21,129 bases of DNA from Lachnospiraceae bacterium UBA7060 (GTDB lineage: Bacteria; Bacillota; Clostridia; Lachnospirales; Lachnospiraceae). The DNA lies in assembly GCA_002493835.1 (NCBI GenBank), contig DLAA01000125.1, forward strand, positions 35,291 to 56,419, given 5' to 3'. Shown here piece after piece: positions 7,333 to 16,009 of the stretch. Each line of letters opens with the position of its first letter. Within the stretch, counting starts at the first letter, position 1. A program made the position numbers and the translations under genes. The notes under the pieces were generated by a model. It did not search any database. It was not told the origin of the DNA and saw only the letters and a program-made list of their open reading frames with translations.

Positions 7333-8616
7333 TCAAAGCCTGCATATCCCCTTGTCCACCAAATTCTGAAGGCTCTTCAGGATGCCAAGCTTCGCGTGGG
7401 GAAAAGTAAGCCCGCCTTGGAAGTAGACCGCATAGGGCGGCACAATAGGTCCGTCTGCGGAAAGTTCTATGGAGGAGCCGGACACAAAAGTGCCGGCCGC
7501 CATAATGACCTTTGCATCGTATCCTGGCATATCCCACGGCTCAGGCGTGACAAAACTATCCACTGGAGCCGCTGCCTGGATGCCTTCACAAAAAGCAATT
7601 ACGCCCTCGGGCGATCCGAAAGTCACTGCCTGAATGATGTCGTGGCGGCTCTCACTGCTGTCAGGCACCACCGCAAAGCCAAGTTTTTCATAGATGTTCG
7701 CCGCAAATATGGCTCCTTTCAGAGCGGAGGCTGTCACGGTGGGCGCAAGGAAAAGTCCCTGATAAAAGGCGGGCAGTATACCAAGGGAGGCACCCACCTC
7801 TTTTGCCAGTCCCGGGGAGGTCAGACGGCAGGCAGCGTTTTCCACGCACTCTTTTTCCCCCACGATATAGCCGCCGATGGGGGCAAGGCCGCCGCCGGGG
7901 TTCTTGATAAGAGAACCAACCACCATATCAGCTCCCATCTGGGATGGCTCCGTAGTTTCCACAAACTCGCCGTAACAGTTATCCACCATCACCAAAACGT
8001 CAGGCTTTATACTTTTAACGAAGGCAGTCAACTCCCCGATACGCGCAACGGACAAGGTCGGTCTTGTCTGGTAGCCTTTGGACCGCTGGATAGTGACAAG
8101 TCTTGTCTTCTCTCCTATGGCGGCCCTGATGCCCTCATAGTCGAATCTGCCGTCGGGCAGAAGATCCACCTGACGGTAGGTGACGCCGTATTCTGCAAGA
8201 GAGCCTCGCGAAGGCCGGATTCCGATTACTTCCTCCAGTGTATCGTAAGGCTTCCCCACAGGAGACAATAGTTCGTCCCCGGGCCGCAGGTTGCTCATCA
8301 GCGCAAGCGCAAGCGCGTGTGTGCCGCAGGTAATCTGAGGCCGCACAAGCGCATCCTCTGTCTGAAAAACGTGGGCGTACACCTTCTCCAGGGTATCCCT
8401 GCCAAGGTCGTTATAACCATAGCCGGTAGTCCCAAGCAGGCAGGCTTCGCTCACATTGGCAGTCTGCATGGCCCGGATTACTTTGAGCTGGTTATACTCT
8501 GCAGTCTCATCAATCTGGGCAAATCGCGGTCTTAAAGCAGTTAAAATTTCTTCCCCAAAATGATAGACTGCCTTAGAAATTCCAAATTCCTTATATTGCT
8601 CACCCAATTCCATCAT
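7333..8616 (-). CDS. PLP-dependent methionine gamma-lyase-like family protein (aluminium resistance/YnbB type)
   Basis: A fold-type I PLP enzyme of the Met_gamma_lyase family (PF06838; YnbB in Bacillus). From the chosen start it has 427 residues, normal for the family. Visible motifs are GTTGYGYNDLGRDTL (62-76), ITCGTHALALAL (95-106), the cofactor-side VDNCYGEF (211-218) and SLIKNPGGG (235-243), whose Lys238 is the likely Schiff-base lysine. The reading frame extends to 8832, but those 72 residues do not look like protein and overlap miaA. ATG 8616 has AAGGTG 11 bases upstream, with a second ATG next to it. The substrate is not established for this family; lyase action on a sulfur amino acid is inferred. 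It follows miaA, as in Bacillus, where ynbB lies downstream of miaA and hfq. Confidence 0.88.
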   Translation of the reverse strand: MMELGEQYKEFGISKAVYHFGEEILTALRPRFAQIDETAEYNQLKVIRAMQTANVSEACLLGTTGYGYNDLGRDTLEKVYAHVFQTEDALVRPQITCGTHALALALMSNLRPGDELLSPVGKPYDTLEEVIGIRPSRGSLAEYGVTYRQVDLLPDGRFDYEGIRAAIGEKTRLVTIQRSKGYQTRPTLSVARIGELTAFVKSIKPDVLVMVDNCYGEFVETTEPSQMGADMVVGSLIKNPGGGLAPIGGYIVGEKECVENAACRLTSPGLAKEVGASLGILPAFYQGLFLAPTVTASALKGAIFAANIYEKLGFAVVPDSSESRHDIIQAVTFGSPEGVIAFCEGIQAAAPVDSFVTPEPWDMPGYDAKVIMAAGTFVSGSSIELSADGPIVPPYAVYFQGGLTFPHAKLGILKSLQNLVDKGICRL

Positions 8617-8761
8617 TTTACTCTTTTCACCTTTCTTCAGCCTTTGTCCATATAAATAACAATATCTATCCCAAATAACGCAGTATATGGAATTGACATT
8701 TCGACATTTTTCTTTCTCTTCTTTCCCCAAAAGACTGATTTTATCCTGTTTTGACAAATCC

Positions 8762-9730
8762 TTACAGGATGATCTCTTTTTCGTGCAGGAAATCTTGCAT
8801 AAATTCCAGTATTTTATGACTATCATAGTCAAAAATGTTTTTTCCCACCCAAGTTACTTCTTTTTCGCGTCGAAACCAGGTGAGCTGCCTTTTTGCAAAG
8901 TGTCTTGTATCCCGTTTTATCAGGTATACAGCCTCGTCCAAAGAAATTTCGCCTTCCAGATGGGAAAGAATCTGTTTGTAGCCAAGTCCCTGCATGGAAA
9001 CCATGCCGCTGTGACAACCAAGAGCCCGGAGAGCGCGTACCTCCTCCAATAATCCCTGCTCCATCATCCGGTCTACCCGCTCATCAATTCTTTGATAAAT
9101 CTGCTCTCTTGTGTCGTTTAACACAAAATAAGCAAATCGGTAGGGGGAACGATTCTGCCGCTGTTCCTCGTTGTGGGAGGAAATCTTCTTTCCCGTCTTT
9201 TCATAAAATTCAATGGCACGGATTACCCTTTTTACATTGTTGGCATGGATGCTCTCACAGGACTCCGGATCTACGGCGCGCAGCCTTTCAAAGAGCACCT
9301 CCGTCCCTTCTTTGCGCGCAAGTTCCTCCAAAGAATGCCGCAGAGTGGTATCCTCGTTATTTTCGGTAAAATCAATATCATAGAGCAACGCTTGAATGTA
9401 GAATCCAGTGCCGCCCACTAGTATGGGAATATGGCCCCGCCCATAGATTTCTTCCACCGCCTGCCTTGCCATTTCCTGAAATACCACCACATTAAATTCC
9501 TGGATCGGTTCCAGCACGTCGATCAGATGATGGGGCACACCCGCCATCTCCTCTGGTGTGATCTTCGCCGAACCGATATCCATATGACGGTACACCTGCA
9601 TGGAGTCAGCCGAGATGATCTCTCCGCCCACAGTCTTTGCCAGGGCAATAGACAAAGCAGTCTTCCCCACAGCGGTGGGACCTGTCAGAATAATCAGCGG
9701 CCGATCAGCATTCTGCCTTGCTGTCTCCAT
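8762..9730 (-). CDS. miaA: tRNA dimethylallyltransferase MiaA
   Basis: Transfers a dimethylallyl group from DMAPP to N6 of A37 in tRNAs reading UNN codons (i6A37). The 322-residue protein has the P-loop GPTAVGKT (17-24), the family signature DSMQVYRHMDIGSAK (42-56), PHHLID (66-71) and GGTGFY (106-111). The C-terminal part with RDTRHFAKRQLTWFR is also typical. The start is ATG with GGGAGG 9 bases upstream; two further out-of-frame ATGs sit between them (ATGGATGGATGG). It lies 66 bases after mutL. MiaB, which methylthiolates the MiaA product, is encoded in the same block. Confidence 0.96.
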   Translation of the reverse strand: METARQNADRPLIILTGPTAVGKTALSIALAKTVGGEIISADSMQVYRHMDIGSAKITPEEMAGVPHHLIDVLEPIQEFNVVVFQEMARQAVEEIYGRGHIPILVGGTGFYIQALLYDIDFTENNEDTTLRHSLEELARKEGTEVLFERLRAVDPESCESIHANNVKRVIRAIEFYEKTGKKISSHNEEQRQNRSPYRFAYFVLNDTREQIYQRIDERVDRMMEQGLLEEVRALRALGCHSGMVSMQGLGYKQILSHLEGEISLDEAVYLIKRDTRHFAKRQLTWFRREKEVTWVGKNIFDYDSHKILEFMQDFLHEKEIIL

Positions 9731-9752
9731 CCATCCATACCTCCCTTATTGC

Positions 9753-9766
9753 AAAGAATATTCTTT
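9753..9766. promoter_or_regulatory. 14-base perfect palindrome upstream of miaA
   Basis: AAAGAATATTCTTT is a perfect palindrome that ends about 8 bases before the miaA ribosome binding site, in the 66-base mutL–miaA gap. It could be a protein-binding site or an mRNA stem with almost no loop. I see no matching promoter, and A/T richness raises the chance of coincidence. Confidence 0.25.
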
Positions 9767-9796
9767 CAAGACACTCTCATATACTTTTCACACAAC

Positions 9797-11788
9797 TCAC
9801 ACGATTCTCTTAAACTTTTTTTCCAGTTCATATTTACTCATAGAAATAATCGTTGGTCTGCCATGGGGACAGTTATAAGGGTTGTCAAGCGTCAGAAGCT
9901 CATCAATCAAAGCTTCCATCTCGGGTCTGCTCATCCGCATATTCCCTTTAACCGCCGCCTTGCAGGCCATGGATGCGATACGGCTTCGAATACTCTCCAC
10001 TGTCCCGGCTCCCGGCTCCTTTGCCAGCTCATCCAGAATTTCATAGAAGAAACTGCCTTCTGTGAAGCCATACAAATCCATGGGCACACCTCGAATAGCA
10101 TAATCATTCCCGCCAAATTCCTCGATCACAAACCCCAGAGCGGCAAAATCCGCCGCATGGCTTAAAAAGCATTCCTTTTCCAGATTACTCAGAGTCACTA
10201 TCATGGGGGGAATAATATTCTGAGATACCGTCTCCTTCTCCCGAAAACGCCGCATCAAACGTTCATATCTGACTTTCTCATGAGCCGCGTGCTGATCCAC
10301 GATCAACAGTTTATCCTGATAAGAAATCAGCCAGTAAGTTTCAAAGATCTGACCGATCATTTCATACTGCTCTTTTGCTTTTGCTGAAAGCATTCGTTCA
10401 TCAAACAGGCTCATCTGCTCTGTCTGCGGCTCCGCTTTCGAAACAGCCTCTCTCTGTGTCTGCTGCTCCGCTTTTAGAAACGGCTTTTGTTGTGTCTGCG
10501 TATCTTTTTGTATAACGGTTTGTGCCCCATAGCTTTGATTCTGTCTTAACACGGCTGCCTCTGCAGGACGGCTCTTCTCATAAATTGCACGCACTGCCGC
10601 CGCCTGCGGCGGCATTCCTTTCTCTGGTACCGATGTTTGTATCTGTGCGGGCTCCGTCCGGTGTTCCGGCTTCGCGGCCAGGCGGTTTTTTTCAAAAGGC
10701 TCCGGTGCCGTATTTCTCATAAGCCTTTCCTTTTTCTCTGCGGCCTTCGTCTCTGCGCGTCGCTCCTGCTCCGTGGAAAGGCTCAATTCGGGAATCATTT
10801 CCTGCGCGCGAAGAGCCTCCTCCACTGCTGATCGTACCTCCTCGTGGAAGGCAGGACCATCACAGATGCGCACTTCCATCTTGGAAGGATGAACATTGAC
10901 GTCGATCTTCTCAGTATCTACCTGAAAATGCAGAATACAGAAGGGAAACTTGTGCTGCATCAGATATTCTCGGTATCCTTCTTCCACGGCTTTACTGATG
11001 AGATTGCTCCGGATGTATCTGCTGTTGATATAAAATATCTCATAAGAACGGTTGGCCCTATTGATTACAGGCTTTCCCAGAAGCCCCGTAATCGCCATGC
11101 CGTCTCTTTTATAAGAGAAATCTGTAAGGGCATCGGCGATATCTTTCCCATAAATCCGGTAGACGATTTCCCGTAGATCCCCGCTTCCTGTGGTATAAAA
11201 TCTAGTTTGACCGTTAAAAAGAAATTTAAAGGAGACTTCTGGATTTGACATAGCCAGATGTTCCATCAGGTCTGCAACGTAAGACCCTTCTGTTCTCGGC
11301 TGTTTTAGGAATTTTCTGCGCGGTGGTGTGTTAAAGAAGAGATTCCGCACAATCAGTGTGGTTCCCTGGGGTGCACCGATTTCTTCCCGCTCCTTTTCTA
11401 CGCCTCCTTCAATCGCATACCGGACTCCCGTCAAGTCCTCCGCTGTCTTTGTGATTAATTCTACCTGGGCCACCGCCGCGATGCTGGCCAGAGCCTCTCC
11501 CCGGAAGCCGAGGCTGACCAGTTTGGTCAAATCTTCTGCAGTAGATATTTTGCTGGTAGCATGGCGCAAAAAAGCGTTCTCTACCTGAGATTTCTCGATG
11601 CCGGCACCATTGTCCGTGACACGGATAAAAGTGGTACCCCCGTCTTTAATCTCCACTGTGACAGCGTCCGCCCCTGCATCGACAGCATTCTCCACCAGCT
11701 CCTTTACTACGCTGGCGGGACGCTCCACCACTTCACCGGCGGCAATTTTATCTATGGTCTGGTTGTCAAGTATGTTTATCTTAGCCAC
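9797..11788 (-). CDS. mutL: DNA mismatch repair protein MutL
   Basis: A MutS-activated nicking endonuclease. The GHKL ATPase domain (about 1-330) has the family start IDKIAAGEVVERPASVVKEL (12-31), DNGAGI (59-64) and GFRGEAL (94-100). A poorly conserved Gln/Glu/Ala-rich linker spans about 330-470. The C-terminal dimer and nuclease domain has DQHAAHEKVRYE (498-509), ACKAAVK (608-614) and CPHGRP (640-645), the metal-site motifs of nuclease-active MutL. QMSLF (457-461) in the linker looks like a beta-clamp-binding peptide. The start is GTG with GGGAG five bases upstream, 13 bases after mutS. The 663-residue length is normal. Confidence 0.97.
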   Translation of the reverse strand: MAKINILDNQTIDKIAAGEVVERPASVVKELVENAVDAGADAVTVEIKDGGTTFIRVTDNGAGIEKSQVENAFLRHATSKISTAEDLTKLVSLGFRGEALASIAAVAQVELITKTAEDLTGVRYAIEGGVEKEREEIGAPQGTTLIVRNLFFNTPPRRKFLKQPRTEGSYVADLMEHLAMSNPEVSFKFLFNGQTRFYTTGSGDLREIVYRIYGKDIADALTDFSYKRDGMAITGLLGKPVINRANRSYEIFYINSRYIRSNLISKAVEEGYREYLMQHKFPFCILHFQVDTEKIDVNVHPSKMEVRICDGPAFHEEVRSAVEEALRAQEMIPELSLSTEQERRAETKAAEKKERLMRNTAPEPFEKNRLAAKPEHRTEPAQIQTSVPEKGMPPQAAAVRAIYEKSRPAEAAVLRQNQSYGAQTVIQKDTQTQQKPFLKAEQQTQREAVSKAEPQTEQMSLFDERMLSAKAKEQYEMIGQIFETYWLISYQDKLLIVDQHAAHEKVRYERLMRRFREKETVSQNIIPPMIVTLSNLEKECFLSHAADFAALGFVIEEFGGNDYAIRGVPMDLYGFTEGSFFYEILDELAKEPGAGTVESIRSRIASMACKAAVKGNMRMSRPEMEALIDELLTLDNPYNCPHGRPTIISMSKYELEKKFKRIV

Positions 11789-11801
11789 TTTTTCTCCCTT
11801 C

Positions 11802-14456
11802 TCACGTTCCCCACCGATTTTTCAAACGATTTTGCAGACGATACAGGGTGTTAAGTGCATCAACCGGCGTCAGATTACTAATGTCAATTTCGGTAAGCTC
11901 TCTAATTACATCTTCATCTTTCACTGTGTCAAGCAGAGAGATCTGTTCCAAATCCACCTCGTCATATTTCACGCTTTTTTTCTTTTCGCCTTTGCTCCGA
12001 TCTACCTCAATGCTCTGTACTTTCTCCGTAATATCGTTGTCACTTAACTGCTCCACAATCTCTTTTGCACGGTCGATGACCATATCTGGTACGCCAGCCA
12101 GCTTTGCCACCTGAATACCGTAGCTTTTGTCCGCTCCGCCTTTTACGATTTTTCGCAGAAAAACAATGTCATCCCCCTTCTCTTTGACGGCGATACAGTA
12201 GTTGTTCACATTATCCATCTTGCCTTCGAGCTCTGTCAACTCGTGGTAATGGGTGGCAAACAACGTCTTAGCACCAAGAATGCGGCGGTTGCTGATATGT
12301 TCGATCACAGCCCAGGCAATGCTCAATCCGTCAAAAGTAGATGTTCCCCGTCCGATCTCATCGAGTACCAGCAGACTGTTCGGCGTGGCATTTCTCAAAA
12401 TATTGGCCACTTCATTCATTTCCACCATAAAAGTAGACTGGCCGCTGGCAAGATCGTCAGATGCGCCCACTCTGGTGAAGATTCGGTCCACGATTCCAAT
12501 ATCCGCTTTCTTCGCGGGGACAAAGGAACCGATCTGAGACATCAGTACAATCAGGGCAACCTGACGCATATAGGTAGACTTACCTGCCATATTAGGGCCT
12601 GTGATCACAGCGATGCAGTGTTTTTTCTCGTCCAAGTGGGTGTCATTGGCGATAAACATATCATTCTGGATCATCTGCTCCACAACCGGATGCCGCCCTT
12701 CCATGATATCGATCACACCCTTCTCATTCAAAGCCGGACGCACATAGTGATTCTGCTCTGCCACAAATGCCAGAGAGGTGATTACGTCCAGCTTCGCCAC
12801 TGCCCGGGCAGTTTTCTGGATCCGTTCCACCTCCCCGGCAACAGCCTCTCTAATCTCACAAAACAGATCATATTCCAGCCCAAAAAGTTTATCTTCCGCA
12901 TTTAGTATAGAGTCCTCCAGCTCTTTTAGGCGGGGTGTGGTATAGCGCTCTGCATTGGCAAGCGTCTGCTTGCGCACATAGTCCTCCGGCACCTGATCTT
13001 TATAAGAGTTTGTTACCTCAAAGTAGTAGCCAAAAACCTTGTTGTATTTGATGCGAAGGTTTTTTATACCTGTTCGCTCCCGGTCCGTCTCCTCAAGCTC
13101 TGTCAGCCACTTCTTGCCGTCTGTCTTTGCCTTTTTCAGGGCATCTATGGACTCATTAAAACCTTCCCTGATAATGCCGCCCTCTTTGATCGCAATGGGA
13201 GGTTCCTCTGTGATGGAATCATCAATCAGTTTGCAGATATCCTCCAGCGGATCCATATTTCCCAATATTTCCACGAGAAGCGGCGTCTCAAAGTCGGCAA
13301 GCACTGTCCGCAGGGAAGGCAGCATGGCAAGAGAATTTTTCAGGGCAATCAAATCTCTTGGATTGGCGGTTTTATAGCTGACTCGTCCAAGAAGCCTCTC
13401 CAGGTCGTAGACGGCCTGGAGATACTCCCGAATCTCTTCCCTGTCAATGCTTCTTTTACACATCACTTCTACCGCGTCAAGACGTTTCTCTATCTTCTCT
13501 CTGTCAATCAGGGGCTGTTCTATGTATTTGCGCAGAAGTCTTCCCCCCATGGCTGTCTTCGTGCGGTCTAATACCCCAAGGAGGGAACCTTTTTTCTGCT
13601 TTTCTCTCAATGTCTCAAGCAATTCCAGATTTCGTCTGGTAGAGCTGTCTAGCAACATATATTTGCTGCTCAGATATGGGTACAAATGGGTAAAATGGGT
13701 AAGGGACGTCTTCTGTGTCTCATAGAGATACTGTAACAGGGCTCCCGCCGCCATCATTCCCACAGGAAAATCTTCAATTCCCAGCCCTTTTGGCGTATTC
13801 ACTTTAAAGTGACGCATGAGCGTTTTTTTACAGCCATCCTCATCAAAATAATGCGACTGCAGGGAGTAAACGGACACGTGCAGCCTCGTCTTTAAGTCTT
13901 CGATATCGTATCCGCTGACAAAAAATGGTTCGTTGCAGATGAGTTCCGAAGGCGCATATTTATTGATCTCATCCTGAAGCTTTCGGATATCCTCCACTTC
14001 CGTCAAATAGTAGTCTCCCGTGGTAACATCCGCTACCGACAGACCAATTTTTCCCGGAAAATAGGCTACGCACAGCAGATAATTGTTCTTGCTGTCGTCT
14101 AAGGCTTGAATGTTCAAATTCGTTCCCGGCGTAGCCACACGAATGACCTCCCGCCTGACAATTCCTCTTGCGCTCTTTGGGTCCTCTACCTGCTCGCAGA
14201 TCGCCACTTTGTAGCCCTTGGAAACCAGCTTGTTTAAATAGCTGTCCACCGCATGATAAGGGACGCCGCACATGGGCGCCCGCTCCTCTTGGCCGCAGCT
14301 TTTTCCTGTCAAAGTGATTTCCAGCTCTTTGGAAGCGATGAGGGCATCATCAAAGAACATCTCATAGAAATCACCCAGCCTGTAAAATAAAATGCAGTCC
14401 TGATACTCCTTCTTTGTCTCCAGGTACTGCTGCATCATAGGTGTCAGTTCAGCCAT
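11802..14456 (-). CDS. mutS: DNA mismatch repair protein MutS
   Basis: The mismatch-recognition ATPase. The 884-residue protein carries the mismatch-wedge motif DFYEMF (29-34, Phe30 and Glu32), Walker A GPNMAGKST (620-628), Walker B LLVLDEIGRGTS (695-706) and the ABC signature region DDLASGQSTF (667-676). Near the C-terminus QISLL (838-842) matches the beta-clamp-binding consensus, and a short helical tail follows. ATG 14456 lies inside the end of miaB (13-base overlap) and has only a weak ribosome binding site, so translation is probably coupled to miaB. mutL follows 13 bases later, giving a tight repair pair. Confidence 0.98.
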   Translation of the reverse strand: MAELTPMMQQYLETKKEYQDCILFYRLGDFYEMFFDDALIASKELEITLTGKSCGQEERAPMCGVPYHAVDSYLNKLVSKGYKVAICEQVEDPKSARGIVRREVIRVATPGTNLNIQALDDSKNNYLLCVAYFPGKIGLSVADVTTGDYYLTEVEDIRKLQDEINKYAPSELICNEPFFVSGYDIEDLKTRLHVSVYSLQSHYFDEDGCKKTLMRHFKVNTPKGLGIEDFPVGMMAAGALLQYLYETQKTSLTHFTHLYPYLSSKYMLLDSSTRRNLELLETLREKQKKGSLLGVLDRTKTAMGGRLLRKYIEQPLIDREKIEKRLDAVEVMCKRSIDREEIREYLQAVYDLERLLGRVSYKTANPRDLIALKNSLAMLPSLRTVLADFETPLLVEILGNMDPLEDICKLIDDSITEEPPIAIKEGGIIREGFNESIDALKKAKTDGKKWLTELEETDRERTGIKNLRIKYNKVFGYYFEVTNSYKDQVPEDYVRKQTLANAERYTTPRLKELEDSILNAEDKLFGLEYDLFCEIREAVAGEVERIQKTARAVAKLDVITSLAFVAEQNHYVRPALNEKGVIDIMEGRHPVVEQMIQNDMFIANDTHLDEKKHCIAVITGPNMAGKSTYMRQVALIVLMSQIGSFVPAKKADIGIVDRIFTRVGASDDLASGQSTFMVEMNEVANILRNATPNSLLVLDEIGRGTSTFDGLSIAWAVIEHISNRRILGAKTLFATHYHELTELEGKMDNVNNYCIAVKEKGDDIVFLRKIVKGGADKSYGIQVAKLAGVPDMVIDRAKEIVEQLSDNDITEKVQSIEVDRSKGEKKKSVKYDEVDLEQISLLDTVKDEDVIRELTEIDISNLTPVDALNTLYRLQNRLKNRWGT

Positions 14457-15919
14457 TGGTTATCAACCATCTTTCCTAGTCTTGTGTGTTTGGTTTGACT
14501 CAGCCAGTCAACCATTCGTCCTGTATAATAAAAGCCATGGCAGGCATCTAATATTACCATAACAAATTTTCCAACGAGTCTCCGGTCTGCCCTAAAATGC
14601 ACAAGCATGTTATTGGAGAGGCGGCCTGTCACAAAAGCCGGATCCTGCTCGTTTACCCCCTCCACAAGGGCTTCCATCACTTTTCCCTGCAGGAGTGCCG
14701 CCCGGCTTTTCGCCGTCTCCTGCACCTCAAAAAGGAGTCTGTCAAAATTCTCATGCACGACTTCCTCAGGTATCTGATTTTCCATAGCCGCTGCCGGCGT
14801 GCCGGTCCGCGGCGAATAGATGAATGTGAAGGCATTGTCAAACTGCACCCTGCGGACCACATCTATGGTCTCATCCACATCAGCAGACGTCTCCCCTGGA
14901 AAGCCCACAATGATGTCCGTAGTGATCGCAATATCGGGAATGGCATGTCTGATCCTGTCCACCAATGCCAGATACTGTTCTTTTGTATAGTGCCTGTTCA
15001 TAGCCTGTAAGATCCTGTTTGAACCGGCCTGCAAAGGCAGATGCAGGTGACGGCATATCTTTGGAGAGCGCTGCATCACTTCAATCAGCTCATCTGACAA
15101 ATCTTTAGGGTGAGACGTCATAAATCGAATTCGTTTCAACCCCTGGATCTTTTCTACTCTGCGCAAAAGTTCTGCAAAGGAGATGGGATGCTCCAGATTT
15201 TTGCCATAGGAATTGACATTCTGCCCAAGAAGCATAACCTCCACCACGCCGTCCTCCACCAGCTGTTCAATCTCACAGAGGATCTCCTCCGGCGTTCTGC
15301 TTCTCTCCCGCCCGCGCACGTAAGGCACAATGCAGTAGCTGCAAAAATTATTGCATCCAAACATAATGTTAACACCGGATTTATAGTTGTATTTGCGCTT
15401 CACCGGCAGGTTTTCTACAATCTGGTCCGTCTCCTCCCAGATGTCCACAATCATGTCTTCAGATGCCAGGACAGTTGAAAGCAGCTCGGCAAAACGAAAA
15501 AGATTGTGGGTTCCAAAAATCAAATCCACAAAGCGGTAACTTTTCTGTATCTTTTCAATTACAGCCGCCTCCTGCATCATGCAGCCGCAGAGCGCAATTT
15601 TCAGGTACGGTCTTTTCTTTTTCAAGCTGTTTAAATGCCCCAGCCGTCCATAAACCCTTTGGTTAGCGTTGTCTCTCACTGTGCAGGTATTATAGAGAAC
15701 AAAATCCGCTTCCTCTTCTGAATCAGTAAGCTCATAGCCCGCCTGTTCCAGAATTCCCGACAGTTTCTCAGAATCTCTGGCATTCATCTGACAGCCAAAA
15801 GTAACTACACATGCCCTCGGAATTCGGCCATGTTCCACCTGAAATGCAGCGGTATAAACTTTACACTGCTCAATATATTTCATCTGACGCTCTAATTCCG
15901 TCTTATTTTCACTCGTCAA
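14444..15919 (-). CDS. miaB: tRNA-2-methylthio-N6-dimethylallyladenosine synthase MiaB
   Basis: A radical-SAM methylthiotransferase converting i6A37 to ms2i6A37. The 491-residue protein has the N-terminal auxiliary cluster cysteines Cys43 (FGCQMN), Cys79 (NTC) and Cys113 (CGC), and the radical-SAM triad Cys189, Cys193 and Cys196 in GCNNFCSYCIVP. The central region has GQNVNSYGK and DIIVGFPGET, and a TRAM domain occupies about 410-475. The start is TTG with AGAGG 8 bases upstream; the ATG at residue 13 has no good ribosome binding site. Its 3' end overlaps mutS. Together with miaA at the other end of the block it makes the full modification. Confidence 0.97.
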   Translation of the reverse strand: MTSENKTELERQMKYIEQCKVYTAAFQVEHGRIPRACVVTFGCQMNARDSEKLSGILEQAGYELTDSEEEADFVLYNTCTVRDNANQRVYGRLGHLNSLKKKRPYLKIALCGCMMQEAAVIEKIQKSYRFVDLIFGTHNLFRFAELLSTVLASEDMIVDIWEETDQIVENLPVKRKYNYKSGVNIMFGCNNFCSYCIVPYVRGRERSRTPEEILCEIEQLVEDGVVEVMLLGQNVNSYGKNLEHPISFAELLRRVEKIQGLKRIRFMTSHPKDLSDELIEVMQRSPKICRHLHLPLQAGSNRILQAMNRHYTKEQYLALVDRIRHAIPDIAITTDIIVGFPGETSADVDETIDVVRRVQFDNAFTFIYSPRTGTPAAAMENQIPEEVVHENFDRLLFEVQETAKSRAALLQGKVMEALVEGVNEQDPAFVTGRLSNNMLVHFRADRRLVGKFVMVILDACHGFYYTGRMVDWLSQTKHTRLGKMVDNQWLN

Positions 15920-15990
15920 TTTATTTTCCTCTTACTATTATTTATACATTCTCTTGATAAGCAAACGTACAATTTCAAAAGCTGCACGCT

Positions 15991-16009
15991 GAGAATGCAA
16001 AGCATTCTC
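15991..16009 (-). other. Hairpin at degV stop
   Basis: GAGAATGC and GCATTCTC pair perfectly (8 bases) around a TTT loop, beginning in the degV stop codon. The following transcript (AGCGTGCAGCTTTTG) has only a short U run, so it is at best a weak terminator. A loose promoter-like match (TTGCTT, 16 bases, AATAAT) follows before miaB, so this could mark the boundary between two transcripts. Confidence 0.4.

Noticed and set aside
7305..7336. TTGACA plus TATAAA at the end of the PLP enzyme gene as a promoter
   Set aside because: The spacer is 20 bases, outside the useful range. The candidate at 7260-7288 has a 17-base spacer and is better placed.
7279..8271. A 330-codon plus-strand frame opposite the PLP enzyme
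   Set aside because: It is antisense to clear, motif-bearing coding sequence, and its translation has no recognisable domain.
8661..8702. A 13-codon frame (MSKCQFHILRYLG) in the miaA–PLP enzyme gap that might be a leader peptide
   Set aside because: It has only a vague purine-rich lead, no attenuator-like stems around it and no regulatory codon run. The gap itself holds no convincing promoter.
8743..8770. Inverted repeat ATCCTGT…ACAGGAT at the miaA stop as a terminator
   Set aside because: The arms are only 7 bases around a 14-base loop and no U run follows.
8617..8832. The 72-residue upstream extension of the PLP enzyme frame
   Set aside because: It overlaps miaA, has unlikely composition, and a ribosome binding site sits just before the internal ATG at 8616.
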